Of a stretch of DNA of 64,000 nt, positions 17,748-26,329 are shown piece by piece. Location: NCBI GenBank assembly GCA_964568855.1, contig CAZMSD010000002.1, forward strand, positions 128,253 to 192,252. The letters are read 5' to 3'. How positions within the stretch are numbered: the stretch's first letter is position 1; the number at the start of each line of letters is the position of its first letter. The notes below the pieces were generated by a model. It had not been told where the DNA came from. It was given only the letters and a program-made list of their open reading frames with translations, and searched no databases. Origin of the DNA: CAZMSD01 sp964568855 (lineage in GTDB: Bacteria > CAIWAD01). The position numbers and the translations under genes are program-made.

Positions 17748-20549
17748 CTATTCGGCCAGCTTCACCCGCAAGGCCCGCAGCACCTTTTCGGCGGTGATGG
17801 GCAGGGAGCGGATGCGCACTCCCACCGCGTCCTCGATGGCGTTGGCGATGGCGCCGATTACCGGCAGGGTGGATCCCTCGCCGACTTCCTTGGCGCCGAA
17901 GGGTCCCCTCGGCTCGAAGGAGGGCACGGTGCAGCTGTCGATGGGCGGAACGTCCCGCGCCGTGGGCAGCAGGTAGTCGTGCAGGTTGGGGTTAAGCGTG
18001 CGTCCCCGGTCGTCGAACTGCATGTCCTCGAGCAGGGTCTCGCCCAGCATCATGGCGATGGCGCCCTCGGCCTGGCCTTCCACGGCCATGGGATTGATGG
18101 GCGTCCCCACGTCGTGGGCGTCGGTGAATTTCAGCACCCTGACCCGCCCCGTCTCCACGTCCACCTCCACCTCGCAGACGCAGGCTGTGAAGGAGTAGGC
18201 CGGCGAAGTGCCCACCGTGGCGCCCTTGAAATCACCGCCCAGCCCTTCCGGCGGTGAATAGTGGCCCCGGCCGACGAGCGGCCCGTTTTCGGCGAAACTG
18301 CGGGCGGCCGCCTCCCGCCATTCCACTTCCCGCCGCGAATCGCCTGCGACACGAATCCTGCCCGCGGTGACGCTCAGGTCCTCCACCGTCGTTTCCAGCA
18401 TGGCCGCAGCCGCCCTCAGGACTTGTCCCCGCACATCCTCGCCCGCCATCTTGCAGGCGTTTCCTCCCATCAATGTCACACGGGAGGAATAGGAGCCCAG
18501 CCCCAGCGGCGTGACGTCCGTGTCGGCGCAGACCACCGTAATACGACCGAAGTCGATGCCCATGGCCTCGGCGGCGATCTGGCCCAGCACGGTCATCGAT
18601 CCCTGGCCGATGTCCGTTTCGCCGGTGTAGAGCGTGACCCGCTCGCCGTCCTCGCTGACCTTGATCAGGGCGTTGGAGTGCGGGAACTTCGAGCGGTAGA
18701 TGGGATAGCCCGCTCCGCTGACGAATCCGCCGCAGCCGATGCCGATCCCCCTGCCGAAGGGCAGGCGGCCCTTCTTCTCCTTCCAGCCGCTCTTCTCGCG
18801 CACGACCTCCAGGCAGGCCTTGAATTCGCAGGAACCCACGTCCAGAGAATTGACGGTCCGGCTCTCCGGATCCATGGCGTTCTTCAGCCGCACGTCGATG
18901 GGATCCAGTCCCAGCTCCGCGGCCATGTCGCTGAGCAGGCTCTCGAAGGCGAAACGCGGATGGGGGCATCCGTGACCGCGCATGGCCCCGCAGGCGGGCA
19001 GGTTGGTGTTCACCCGGAAGCCGTCGTACCTGTAACTGGGAAGCTTGTAGAGGGTCGGCATCATGGCGCCGGAGTAATACACCGCCACCACCCCGTAGGA
19101 GCTGTATGCGCCGCCGTCGAGCACCGAGCGCTGCTGCAGGGCCGTGATGGAGCCGTCCTTCTTCAGGCCGATCTTCAGATCGACGATCTGCTTGTGGCGG
19201 CCGCGGAAATGGTGCACCATCTCCGCGCGGCTGTAGCGCATTTTCACGGGCCGGCCCGTTTTCTTCGCCAGCAGTGCGGACAGGATCTCCAGCGGGTTGA
19301 GGCCCGCCTTGCCGCCGAAGCCGCCCCCGCAGTGGGGGCCGATCACCTGGATGTCCCCCTGGGGCATGTCCAGCAGCCGCGCCAACTGGTAGCGCACGTA
19401 GTGCACCACCTGGGTGGAGGTGTGGACCCTGAGCCTGCCGTTGCCGTTCCATTCCGCCAGTGCGCAGTGAGGTTCCATGGGGCTCTGGTAGGTGCGGTTG
19501 CCCTCGAAGCGTTCCTCGCGCACCAGGTCCGCATCGCGGAAGCCCCGCTCCACGTCGCCGAAGTTCCATTCAACTCGCGTGTTGACGTTGTTGGGATAGC
19601 GCTCGAGGATCAAGGGCGCGCCTTCCGCCATGGCCTCCCGCGGATCGAAGACCGCGGGAAGCTCCTCGTACTCCACTTCGATCAGCTCCAGCGCCCTGAT
19701 ACAGGTGACCTCGTCCACGGCCGCCACCGCGGCCACTTCGTCCCCCACGTGACACACCTTGTCGCTCGCCAGGATACGCTCGTCGTAGCGCGCCGGGCTT
19801 ATTCCGTAGAGCGTCCCGGGAACGTCCCGCGCCGTGAGCACGGCCTTGACGCCCGGCAGTGCCGCCGCGCGGCTCGCATCGATGCTCACGATCCGGGCGT
19901 GGGCCAGCGGGCTGGTCAGGATCTTGCCGTGGAGCATGTTGGGCAGCTTCAGGTCGTCGGCGTACCTGGCCCGTCCGGTGACCTTGTCCCGCGAGTCCAC
20001 GCGGGGGTGGCTGCGCCCGATCACGGCGTGCGACGTGTCGCCGGGCTCCGGAGTCGACGCTTTCGCGTTAGTATTCCCAGCAACGTACTTGCGCCAATGC
20101 CCGATCGCCTCGACGATCTTGGTGTAACCCGTGCAGCGACAGAGGTTGCCGCCCAGGGCCTCGCGGATTTCGTCCTCGGAGGGATCGGGATTCCTGTTCA
20201 GCAGCGCGACGGCCGTGAGCACCATCGCCGGCGTACAGTAGCCGCACTGGATCGCGCCCCGCTCCATGAAAGCCCGCTGCACGGCGTGCAGTTCCCCGCC
20301 CTGCGCCAGACCCTCGATGGTCAGGATCTCGCGACCCTCGGCCTCCAGGGCCAGCAGCAGGCAGGAGTTCGCCGGCTCGCCGTCCAGCAGCACGGTGCAG
20401 GCGCCGCAATCGCCCGCACCGCAACCCAGCTTGACGCCGGTCAGGTCGAGCCGTTCCCGCAGGACCTCCAGCAGCGTGGTCGTACCCGTCACCGGTACCG
20501 TGTGACGGTCCCCGTTGATCGTCAACTCGACAAAGCGCCTGCCGCTCAT
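17748..20549 (-). CDS. Molybdenum hydroxylase: fused 2Fe-2S and Mo-cofactor subunits
   Basis: 933 residues fusing two normally separate subunits of the xanthine dehydrogenase family. Residues about 1-165 carry both [2Fe-2S] motifs (GCGAGDCGACT...C and QCGYC...CRC). Residues about 175-925 are the molybdopterin subunit, with a substrate loop ACGAMRGHG and the catalytic glutamate in FGAKEVGEG. The AYxCSFR loop of form I CO dehydrogenase is absent, so this is a hydroxylase or dehydroxylase. The FAD subunit is encoded directly upstream with a stop/start overlap. In a benzoyl-CoA cluster a 4-hydroxybenzoyl-CoA reductase role is attractive, but xanthine or another N-heterocycle or aromatic substrate is equally possible. 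Last gene of the cluster. Confidence 0.85.
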   Translation of the reverse strand: MSGRRFVELTINGDRHTVPVTGTTTLLEVLRERLDLTGVKLGCGAGDCGACTVLLDGEPANSCLLLALEAEGREILTIEGLAQGGELHAVQRAFMERGAIQCGYCTPAMVLTAVALLNRNPDPSEDEIREALGGNLCRCTGYTKIVEAIGHWRKYVAGNTNAKASTPEPGDTSHAVIGRSHPRVDSRDKVTGRARYADDLKLPNMLHGKILTSPLAHARIVSIDASRAAALPGVKAVLTARDVPGTLYGISPARYDERILASDKVCHVGDEVAAVAAVDEVTCIRALELIEVEYEELPAVFDPREAMAEGAPLILERYPNNVNTRVEWNFGDVERGFRDADLVREERFEGNRTYQSPMEPHCALAEWNGNGRLRVHTSTQVVHYVRYQLARLLDMPQGDIQVIGPHCGGGFGGKAGLNPLEILSALLAKKTGRPVKMRYSRAEMVHHFRGRHKQIVDLKIGLKKDGSITALQQRSVLDGGAYSSYGVVAVYYSGAMMPTLYKLPSYRYDGFRVNTNLPACGAMRGHGCPHPRFAFESLLSDMAAELGLDPIDVRLKNAMDPESRTVNSLDVGSCEFKACLEVVREKSGWKEKKGRLPFGRGIGIGCGGFVSGAGYPIYRSKFPHSNALIKVSEDGERVTLYTGETDIGQGSMTVLGQIAAEAMGIDFGRITVVCADTDVTPLGLGSYSSRVTLMGGNACKMAGEDVRGQVLRAAAAMLETTVEDLSVTAGRIRVAGDSRREVEWREAAARSFAENGPLVGRGHYSPPEGLGGDFKGATVGTSPAYSFTACVCEVEVDVETGRVRVLKFTDAHDVGTPINPMAVEGQAEGAIAMMLGETLLEDMQFDDRGRTLNPNLHDYLLPTARDVPPIDSCTVPSFEPRGPFGAKEVGEGSTLPVIGAIANAIEDAVGVRIRSLPITAEKVLRALRVKLAE

Positions 20550-21418
20550 CTCGCCTCTTTCCGCAGTTGTTCCACGATTCTCAGCAGCACCCGCCGGCAG
20601 AGCACCCGGACCAGCTGCCTGCGGTAATCATCGCCGCCCCGGATATCGGTGATCGGCCGGGCCGCCGCCGCCGCCAGCTCCGCGGCTTCCTCTATCGTTT
20701 CCCTTGTGGGCTCCTTTCCCTTAAGGTGCAGCGCGGCCCGGTCGGCGGGAAGATGCACGGGGGCCACCGCCCCGAGCACGATTCTCGCCGTGTGGCAGCG
20801 GGAGTCGCGCAGGTCCAGCAGGGCGGCTACACCCGTCACCGCGAGCGAGTTGGAGGCTCGCCGCTGGTACTTCATGTAGCACGCCGCGGCGGTGGGAGCC
20901 TTCAAGGGAACCATGATCCGGGTGAGGATCTCGACCGGATCGCGCACCGTCTCGCGCGGCCCGGTGAAGAAATCACGCAGGGCCACCCGGCGGCTCCCTT
21001 TCGGGGAGACCAGCTCCACCGACGCGTCCAGGGCCATCAGCAGGGCGGGAAAGTCTCCGCAGGGCACCGCGCTGCAGATGTTGCCGCCCGCCGTGGCCAC
21101 CGTGCGCACCTGGGGGCAGGCGAATACGCCCACCAGCTCGACCAGTTCGGGAAAGCAGTTCCGTAACACGGTGGAAGCCTGGATCGAAGCGGCCGTGCAG
21201 GCGGATCCGATGGAGACCAGGCCCTCCCGCTCCTCTATTCCGTCAAGCCCAGTAATACCGCGCAGGGAGACCACGTGTCGCACGTCTCGGATCCCGGACT
21301 CCGCGTCCACCAGCAGGTCGGTCCCGCCGGCCAGGATGTGCGCATGGGGCAGCTCCCCGAGCAGGCGGCCGGCCTCGGCCAGGTCGCCGGGCCGGTGGTA
21401 TTCGAAATCTCTGATCAT
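20546..21418 (-). CDS. FAD-binding subunit of the molybdenum hydroxylase
   Basis: 290 residues, CoxM/XdhB type. The FAD motifs AGGTDLL (about residue 31) and TAGGNICSAVPCGDFP (about 108-123) are clear. It transfers electrons between the Fe-S centres of the adjacent fused subunit and FAD/NAD or another acceptor. The length matches ordinary FAD subunits. I see no extra cysteine-rich insert of the kind that carries the additional [4Fe-4S] cluster in the HcrB subunit of 4-hydroxybenzoyl-CoA reductase, which argues against a canonical HcrABC enzyme. The stop overlaps the start of the next gene (ATGA). Confidence 0.85.
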   Translation of the reverse strand: MIRDFEYHRPGDLAEAGRLLGELPHAHILAGGTDLLVDAESGIRDVRHVVSLRGITGLDGIEEREGLVSIGSACTAASIQASTVLRNCFPELVELVGVFACPQVRTVATAGGNICSAVPCGDFPALLMALDASVELVSPKGSRRVALRDFFTGPRETVRDPVEILTRIMVPLKAPTAAACYMKYQRRASNSLAVTGVAALLDLRDSRCHTARIVLGAVAPVHLPADRAALHLKGKEPTRETIEEAAELAAAAARPITDIRGGDDYRRQLVRVLCRRVLLRIVEQLRKEAR

Positions 21419-21448
21419 CTTCGCCCCGTGCAGCCTTCGATTCGGTCC

Positions 21449-22618
21449 CTATACCCGTCTCACAAGCGTCGCCATGGTCACTCCCCCTCCGCCGCACAGC
21501 GATGCCACACCTTGCTCTTTCCCGTGCGTGATCAGGGCGTGGATCAGGGTCACCACTATGCGGACGCCCGTGCAACCGGTGGGATGCCCGAGGGCGATGG
21601 CCCCGCCGTGAACGTTCAACCTGGCGCGATCCCAGCCCAGCTCGTGCTCGTTGGCCAGGACCTGCACGGCGAAGGCCTCGTTGACCTCCAGCAGGTCGGC
21701 GTCGCCCAGGGCCAGGGACTGCTCCTCGAGCAGCAGAGGAATCACGCGGGCCGGCCCTTCGCCCATGGTGGCGGGCTCCACGGCCGTCTGCGAGAATCCC
21801 GGAAGCTCGGCCAGCACGGGAAGGCCTTCCGCCTTGGCGGTCTCCGCGGTTGTCAGCAGCATGAAGGCCGCCCCATCCGCCATGGCGCAGGCGTTGGCGG
21901 CTGTGATAGTGCCCTCCTTGCGGAAGACCGGACGCAGCTTGGCGAATTTCTCGCGGTTGACCGGGTAGCGGATGGTTTCATCACTGGCCACGGGATCCGT
22001 GTCCGTCTCCACGGGCAGCACCTCGGAGGCGAAGGCTTCCGCCTCCCAGGCCCGGTGCGCCTTTTCCTGCGAAAGCGCCGCGTACTCGTCCTGCTCTTCC
22101 CGCGTGATACCGTACTTGTCGGCCAGGTTCTCGGCCGTCTGCCCCATGCCCTGGCCGATCAGGGGATCGGTGCTGTCGGCCCAGCCGTCCAGGAGCTGGC
22201 GGTTGCCCATCTTGAAGCCGTCCCAGCGGCAGTCCTTGAGCAGGAAGGGCATGGTGCTCATGCTCTCCATGCCGCCCACCAGGATGAAGCGCGCCGACCC
22301 CGTGCCCAGGCGCATGGCCGCCGTCTCCAGGGCCTTCATGCCCGAGGGACAGGCCATGTTGATGGTGGTCACTGGCACGTCGATGGGCACCCCGCCCCGC
22401 ACCGCGGCCGTGCGGGCCGGATTGGGACCGTTGCCGGCCTGGCGGCAGTGACCGATCAGCACTTCGTCCAGCTTGGCTCCCGGAATACCCGCCGTGTTCA
22501 GCAGGCCGCGTATCACTGGCGCGGCCAGGTCGTAGGCGTAAATCTTCCTGAATCCGCCCCCGAAGCGGCCCATGGGGCTTCTCAGCGCCCCGACACAGAC
22601 GATGCCTGGCGTTTTCAT
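21449..22618 (-). CDS. Acetyl-CoA acyltransferase (thiolase)
   Basis: 389 residues, the normal thiolase length. Nucleophile C90 (INMACPSGMKAL), the NEAF motif, H345 (GHPTGCTG) and C375 (SLCGGGG) are all intact. The start overlaps the stop of the SDR gene, so the two are translationally coupled. In the benzoyl-CoA pathway the ring-opening product 3-hydroxypimeloyl-CoA is oxidised to 3-oxopimeloyl-CoA and cleaved to glutaryl-CoA plus acetyl-CoA. This enzyme is the natural candidate for that cleavage, although acetoacetyl-CoA thiolysis further down the route is also possible. Confidence 0.92.
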   Translation of the reverse strand: MKTPGIVCVGALRSPMGRFGGGFRKIYAYDLAAPVIRGLLNTAGIPGAKLDEVLIGHCRQAGNGPNPARTAAVRGGVPIDVPVTTINMACPSGMKALETAAMRLGTGSARFILVGGMESMSTMPFLLKDCRWDGFKMGNRQLLDGWADSTDPLIGQGMGQTAENLADKYGITREEQDEYAALSQEKAHRAWEAEAFASEVLPVETDTDPVASDETIRYPVNREKFAKLRPVFRKEGTITAANACAMADGAAFMLLTTAETAKAEGLPVLAELPGFSQTAVEPATMGEGPARVIPLLLEEQSLALGDADLLEVNEAFAVQVLANEHELGWDRARLNVHGGAIALGHPTGCTGVRIVVTLIHALITHGKEQGVASLCGGGGVTMATLVRRV

Positions 22619-23355
22619 ACGTATTGCCCTCCGTCGATCTTGATCACCTCGCCGGTGATGTGGCGACTCCTGTCGCTGGCCAGGAAGACCAGCAGGTCCG
22701 CCACGTCCTCCGGGGTCCCGATCCTGCCCAGCAGGATCTCCTCCAGGGCCTTCTGCTTGAAGTCCTCGGGCATGTCCAGGATCATCTGGGTGGCGATTAG
22801 CCCGGGGCAGACGACGTTGACCGTGATCCCCGCCCGGCCCAGCTCCCTGGCCAGCGTTTTCGAGAAACCGATCACGCCGGCCTTGGCGGCGGCGTAGTTC
22901 GATTGCCCGAATTTACCGCGCAGCCCGTTGATCGAGGACACCGTGATGATCCGGCCGCCCTTCTTCTCTCTCATGGCGGGCACCGCGCCCCGGGTGTAAT
23001 TGAAGACGCCCTTCAGATCGGTGGCGATGACGTCGTCCCAGGCCTCCTCGGTCATCTTCCAGATCACCTTGTCCTGGTTGGCCCCCGCGTTGTTCACCAG
23101 GACGTCCAGGGTGCCGAAATCCCCCAGAACCTCCTGTACCACTTCCTGCGACCTTGCGAAATCGGACATCTCCGCGTGGTAGGCGCGGACCGCGGGACCC
23201 AGTTCGGCCGTCAGCTCCTCGGCCGCCTTGAGGCCGCTGCGGTAAGTGAAGGCCACTCGCGCGCCCTCGCCCGCGAATTGTCTCACGGCGGCGGTGCCGA
23301 TGCCCGAGCTGCCTCCCGTGATCAGGGCTACTTTTCCGTCAAGCAGTTTATCCAT
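22615..23355 (-). CDS. Short-chain dehydrogenase (FabG/PhaB-like; candidate 3-hydroxypimeloyl-CoA dehydrogenase)
   Basis: 246 residues of classical SDR type. Cofactor motif GGSSGIG near residue 15, NNAG near 90, and a catalytic Ser with YAAAK (SSINGLRGKFGQSNYAAAK). The family reduces 3-oxoacyl thioesters or oxidises 3-hydroxyacyl thioesters with NAD(P)H. Sitting between the thiolase and the dienoyl-CoA hydratase, it could oxidise 3-hydroxypimeloyl-CoA to the 3-oxo compound. bzd clusters also contain an SDR (bzdZ). Substrate is inferred from context only. Confidence 0.88.
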   Translation of the reverse strand: MDKLLDGKVALITGGSSGIGTAAVRQFAGEGARVAFTYRSGLKAAEELTAELGPAVRAYHAEMSDFARSQEVVQEVLGDFGTLDVLVNNAGANQDKVIWKMTEEAWDDVIATDLKGVFNYTRGAVPAMREKKGGRIITVSSINGLRGKFGQSNYAAAKAGVIGFSKTLARELGRAGITVNVVCPGLIATQMILDMPEDFKQKALEEILLGRIGTPEDVADLLVFLASDRSRHITGEVIKIDGGQYV

Positions 23356-23377
23356 CGATCGATCTCCTTAGTGGCTG

Positions 23378-24154
23378 TCACTCGCTTTCCCACCGGGGGG
23401 TGCGCTTCTCCAGGAATGCGGCGATCCCCTCGTTGGCGTCGTGGCTGGACATCAGCTCGTAGATGTAATACCTCTCGATGCGTTCCAGCTGGCCGCGCAG
23501 AACCTCGTTGAACTGCCAGCGCGCGGCGCGCACCGCGTGCTTCAGCGAGGATGCGCTCTTGGGCAGGATGAACCTGCCGATCCATTCCTCCAGACCGGCT
23601 TCCATGCTTTCCCCGTCCTCGTACAATCGTGTGACAAGACCCGCCTCGGCGGCTTCGGCGCCCTTGAGGATGCGGCCGCTGAGCAGCATCTCGTCCGCCC
23701 GGGCCTGGCCGATCTTCAACGGCAGGATCAGCGAGGCCGGGGGCGCGAAGACGCCCAGGTTGATCTCCGGCTGCCCCAGGCGCGCCGACCGGTCCGCGAA
23801 GAGGAAGTTACACATCAGGGCCAGCTCCAGGCCGCCGCCCAGGCACTGGCCCGAAACCACGGCGGCGCTGGGGATCGCCAGTTCGGCCAGCGCGCGAAAG
23901 AGGCCGTGGAAGCGCTTGAGCATCTTGCCCGCCTGTTCGCGGGTGTGCTCCGGAACGCTGGCGCCGAAGCTGAAATGGTCCCCGGTGCCGGAGAACAGCA
24001 GCAGCTTGACTCTCCGGTCCTGCCGCAGGCGGTCCAGTTCGCCCGCGAGCGCCTCCATCATTTCACCGTCGAGTACGTTGCCCTTGGGTGCGTTGAGCGT
24101 CAGCCGCAGCACCCGGGCGTCGTGCGTGGTTTGTGTCACAAGTACTTCGGACAT
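23378..24154 (-). CDS. dch: Cyclohexa-1,5-dienecarbonyl-CoA hydratase
   Basis: 258 residues of the enoyl-CoA hydratase/crotonase fold. The oxyanion-forming loop is visible (SGQCLGGGLELALMCNFLFAD), followed by GQPEINLGVFAPPASLILP. That Ala/Pro-rich active-site segment replaces the usual crotonase glutamate region, as I recall from dienoyl-CoA hydratases (Dch/BzdW/BamR). It adds water to the dienoyl-CoA made by benzoyl-CoA reductase, giving 6-hydroxycyclohex-1-ene-1-carbonyl-CoA. Immediate neighbours are the next two enzymes of the same route (oah and had), which makes the assignment strong. Confidence 0.9.
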   Translation of the reverse strand: MSEVLVTQTTHDARVLRLTLNAPKGNVLDGEMMEALAGELDRLRQDRRVKLLLFSGTGDHFSFGASVPEHTREQAGKMLKRFHGLFRALAELAIPSAAVVSGQCLGGGLELALMCNFLFADRSARLGQPEINLGVFAPPASLILPLKIGQARADEMLLSGRILKGAEAAEAGLVTRLYEDGESMEAGLEEWIGRFILPKSASSLKHAVRAARWQFNEVLRGQLERIERYYIYELMSSHDANEGIAAFLEKRTPRWESE

Positions 24155-24158
24155 CGTC

Positions 24159-25244
24159 TCACCTCGGCAGGATGGTATTGAGCAACTCGTCGTCCCAGGG
24201 ATGCCCCTCGGCCAGCATGCGCCTGAGCTTGATGAAGTCCACTTCGCGGTTTCCGCGGGGCCCCTCGTTGAAGGCCCTGAACCCGGCCTTGGCCTCGGTC
24301 ATCATGTTCAGCGCCAGCCAGTCCCGGTTGCTCTGCTGGTTCTGGTTCCAGTGCTCCAGCTTCTTCTTCCGCAGGCTGTTCAAGGTCTTGCTGATGCAGT
24401 CGGGCATCATGTAGAGCAGCTTGGTCGAGAGTGCATCTACCGTCTTGTCCAACGGCGCCAAGTCGATCTCGCCCCGGGCGAGCAGCTCCTTCCCCTCCTG
24501 CAGGTCCTGGCCCCGCTTCCTCCTGCCGTAGACCACCGCGCCGCCCTCGTCCAGCCAGCGATCGGTCACCACCAGCGGATTCCTGACCGTGCGGCCGTCC
24601 ACGGACAGCACGGGCACGGCCTCGGTGATCAGGCCCAGGTGCTGCGCCTCGTAGGCGCTCCACATCTCGCAGAGGGTGCCGCTCTGCATGGCGCGCTCGA
24701 TGCCCACGTAGAGGTGCAGGAAATCGGTGCTGCCCCCGTCGGGCGCGCTGCCGTGCTTGGGTCCCGCCTGGCCGAAGACCGCCAGGTCGCTGGCCACGGT
24801 GAAATCGCAGGCCATGCCGATTTCCTGGCCGCCGGCGATGCGCATCCCGTTGACGCGGCAGATCACGGGCTTATCGCAGATCAGGATCGTGGTGATCATG
24901 TCGTTGAACAGCCGCATGTACTGCTTGTACTCCAGGGGCCGCCCTGAGTAATACTCGGCGTACTCCTTGGTGTTGCCGCCGGTGCAGAAGGCCTTGTCCC
25001 CCACCGCCGTGAAGACCGCCGTAACCACGGAGCGGTCGTTGGAGGCCTTGCGGAAGGCCAGGATGACTTCCTTGACGGCCGCGGTGGTGTAGGAGTTGTA
25101 TTGCCCGGGATTGTTCAGATGGATCCAGGCGTTGTGCAGTCCCTCGACCGGCTCGCCCTTGTGATCCAGACAGGGGCGCAGCTCGTAGATGATCTCCTTG
25201 AAATCGACCTCCACCAGGTCGTGGTTGAAAAGAGCGGTATCCAT
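24159..25244 (-). CDS. oah: 6-Oxocyclohex-1-ene-1-carbonyl-CoA hydrolase (ring opening)
   Basis: 361 residues, the BamA/BzdY/Oah family, widely used as the marker of anaerobic benzoyl-CoA degradation. Characteristic segments are HNAWIHLNNPGQYNSYTT, GGNTKEYAEYYSG, CDKPVICRVNGMRIAGGQE and FGQAGPKHGSAPDGGSTDF. It adds two water molecules to the oxo-enoyl-CoA and cleaves the alicyclic ring to 3-hydroxypimeloyl-CoA. It starts 36 bases after the had stop and is followed after four bases by dch, so the three pathway genes form a tight block. Full length with no lesion. Confidence 0.96.
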   Translation of the reverse strand: MDTALFNHDLVEVDFKEIIYELRPCLDHKGEPVEGLHNAWIHLNNPGQYNSYTTAAVKEVILAFRKASNDRSVVTAVFTAVGDKAFCTGGNTKEYAEYYSGRPLEYKQYMRLFNDMITTILICDKPVICRVNGMRIAGGQEIGMACDFTVASDLAVFGQAGPKHGSAPDGGSTDFLHLYVGIERAMQSGTLCEMWSAYEAQHLGLITEAVPVLSVDGRTVRNPLVVTDRWLDEGGAVVYGRRKRGQDLQEGKELLARGEIDLAPLDKTVDALSTKLLYMMPDCISKTLNSLRKKKLEHWNQNQQSNRDWLALNMMTEAKAGFRAFNEGPRGNREVDFIKLRRMLAEGHPWDDELLNTILPR

Positions 25245-25280
25245 TGTGTCGCGTTCTCCCGTTAGGACCGTCGCGGTCCG

Positions 25281-26327
25281 CTAGAAATCCGGCGTCAGGA
25301 CCGAGCGCCTGACAAGTTTGTGCTCCAAGGTCTGCTGGAAGATCTCGTTGATCCTGGACATGGGAAAGGTCTCGCTGTAGGGCTTGAGTTGCAGCTTGCC
25401 GCTGCCCACCAGGTCGAGCGCTTCCGGATAGAGCTCGGGTTTGCAGCCCCAGGTGCCCACAGCCTGGGCGTCGAAGGCCATCAGGTTGCTCAGGCGCAGC
25501 TCGAACCTGTCCAGAGTGAATCCCACCACGGAGAGGACACCGGCGAAGCCCAGCAGGGCGTAGGCCAGCTCCTGGCCCGGACGGGTGCCGGACATCTCGT
25601 AGATCTTCCAGCTGTGTGACGGCGCGCCCATTTCCCTGCAGGCTTCCTTGACCCGGCCCTTGATCTCCTTGATCTCCATCCCGCCGGTGTTCAGCGTCGC
25701 GGCCAGGTCGTCCAGCTGGTCGAGTTTTTCCTGGGCGATGTCCAGGGCCAGGACCTGCGCGCCGAAGATCTTCGCCAGCTGGACGGCGTAGACGCCCACC
25801 CCGCCGACCCCGATGACCACCGCGAAATCGCCGGGCTTGAGTCCGCTTTTCACGATGACCTGGTAGGGCGTGGTGACCGCGTCGGCGATGACCGCCAGCT
25901 CGGCGAGTTCGTGACCGGACAGCACGGCCTCGGGCACGGGCGCCAGGAAACGGGCGGGCACGACGATATGGCTGGCGAAGCCGCCGTGGAAGTCGTTACC
26001 GGGCATCAACTGCTTTCGGCAGATGTTGCTGCGGCCGCCCCTGCACAGGTCGCACTCGCCGCAGGGCAAGACGGCGGGAATCACCACCGGTTTGCCCTTC
26101 AGCTCCGCGGGGCCTTCCAGCACCGTGCCGCTGATCTCGTGACCCAGGACCAGCGGCAGTTCGTGCCGCGTGGGAACGCCGAAATGCCAGAAGCTGAGGT
26201 CCGTGTGACACACCCCGCAGCCGGCCACTTCGACAAGGGCCCGGTCCGGTCCGATCTCGGGCAGGGGCAGCTCTACTTCTTCGAAAGGCTGTTTCAGGGC
26301 GCTCATCTGGTAGGCTTGGATCACCAT
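25281..26327 (-). CDS. had: 6-Hydroxycyclohex-1-ene-1-carbonyl-CoA dehydrogenase
   Basis: 348 residues from the ATG at 26327 (RBS GGAGGG, seven-base spacing). Zinc-type alcohol dehydrogenase with the catalytic zinc ligand region GCGVCHTD and the structural zinc cysteines CGECDLCRGGRSNIC. A Rossmann motif GVGGVGVYAVQ follows. It oxidises the hydroxyl made by Dch to the 6-oxo compound with NAD, feeding Oah directly next door. The features match Had/BzdX/BamQ and the gene order supports it. Confidence 0.93.
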   Translation of the reverse strand: MVIQAYQMSALKQPFEEVELPLPEIGPDRALVEVAGCGVCHTDLSFWHFGVPTRHELPLVLGHEISGTVLEGPAELKGKPVVIPAVLPCGECDLCRGGRSNICRKQLMPGNDFHGGFASHIVVPARFLAPVPEAVLSGHELAELAVIADAVTTPYQVIVKSGLKPGDFAVVIGVGGVGVYAVQLAKIFGAQVLALDIAQEKLDQLDDLAATLNTGGMEIKEIKGRVKEACREMGAPSHSWKIYEMSGTRPGQELAYALLGFAGVLSVVGFTLDRFELRLSNLMAFDAQAVGTWGCKPELYPEALDLVGSGKLQLKPYSETFPMSRINEIFQQTLEHKLVRRSVLTPDF

Positions 26328-26329
26328 GC

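Noticed and set aside
18261..20627. Long open frame (788 codons) on the + strand
   Set aside because: Antisense to the molybdenum hydroxylase; Gly/Arg/His-rich composition and no domain. It is a by-product of high-GC codon bias.
17748..21418. Form I CO dehydrogenase
   Set aside because: The large subunit lacks the AYxCSFR active-site loop; it has ACGAMRGHG of ordinary hydroxylases.
17748..21418. Firm assignment as 4-hydroxybenzoyl-CoA reductase
   Set aside because: Context fits, but the FAD subunit has no extra [4Fe-4S] insert and the Mo subunit is fused, so I only keep it as one option.
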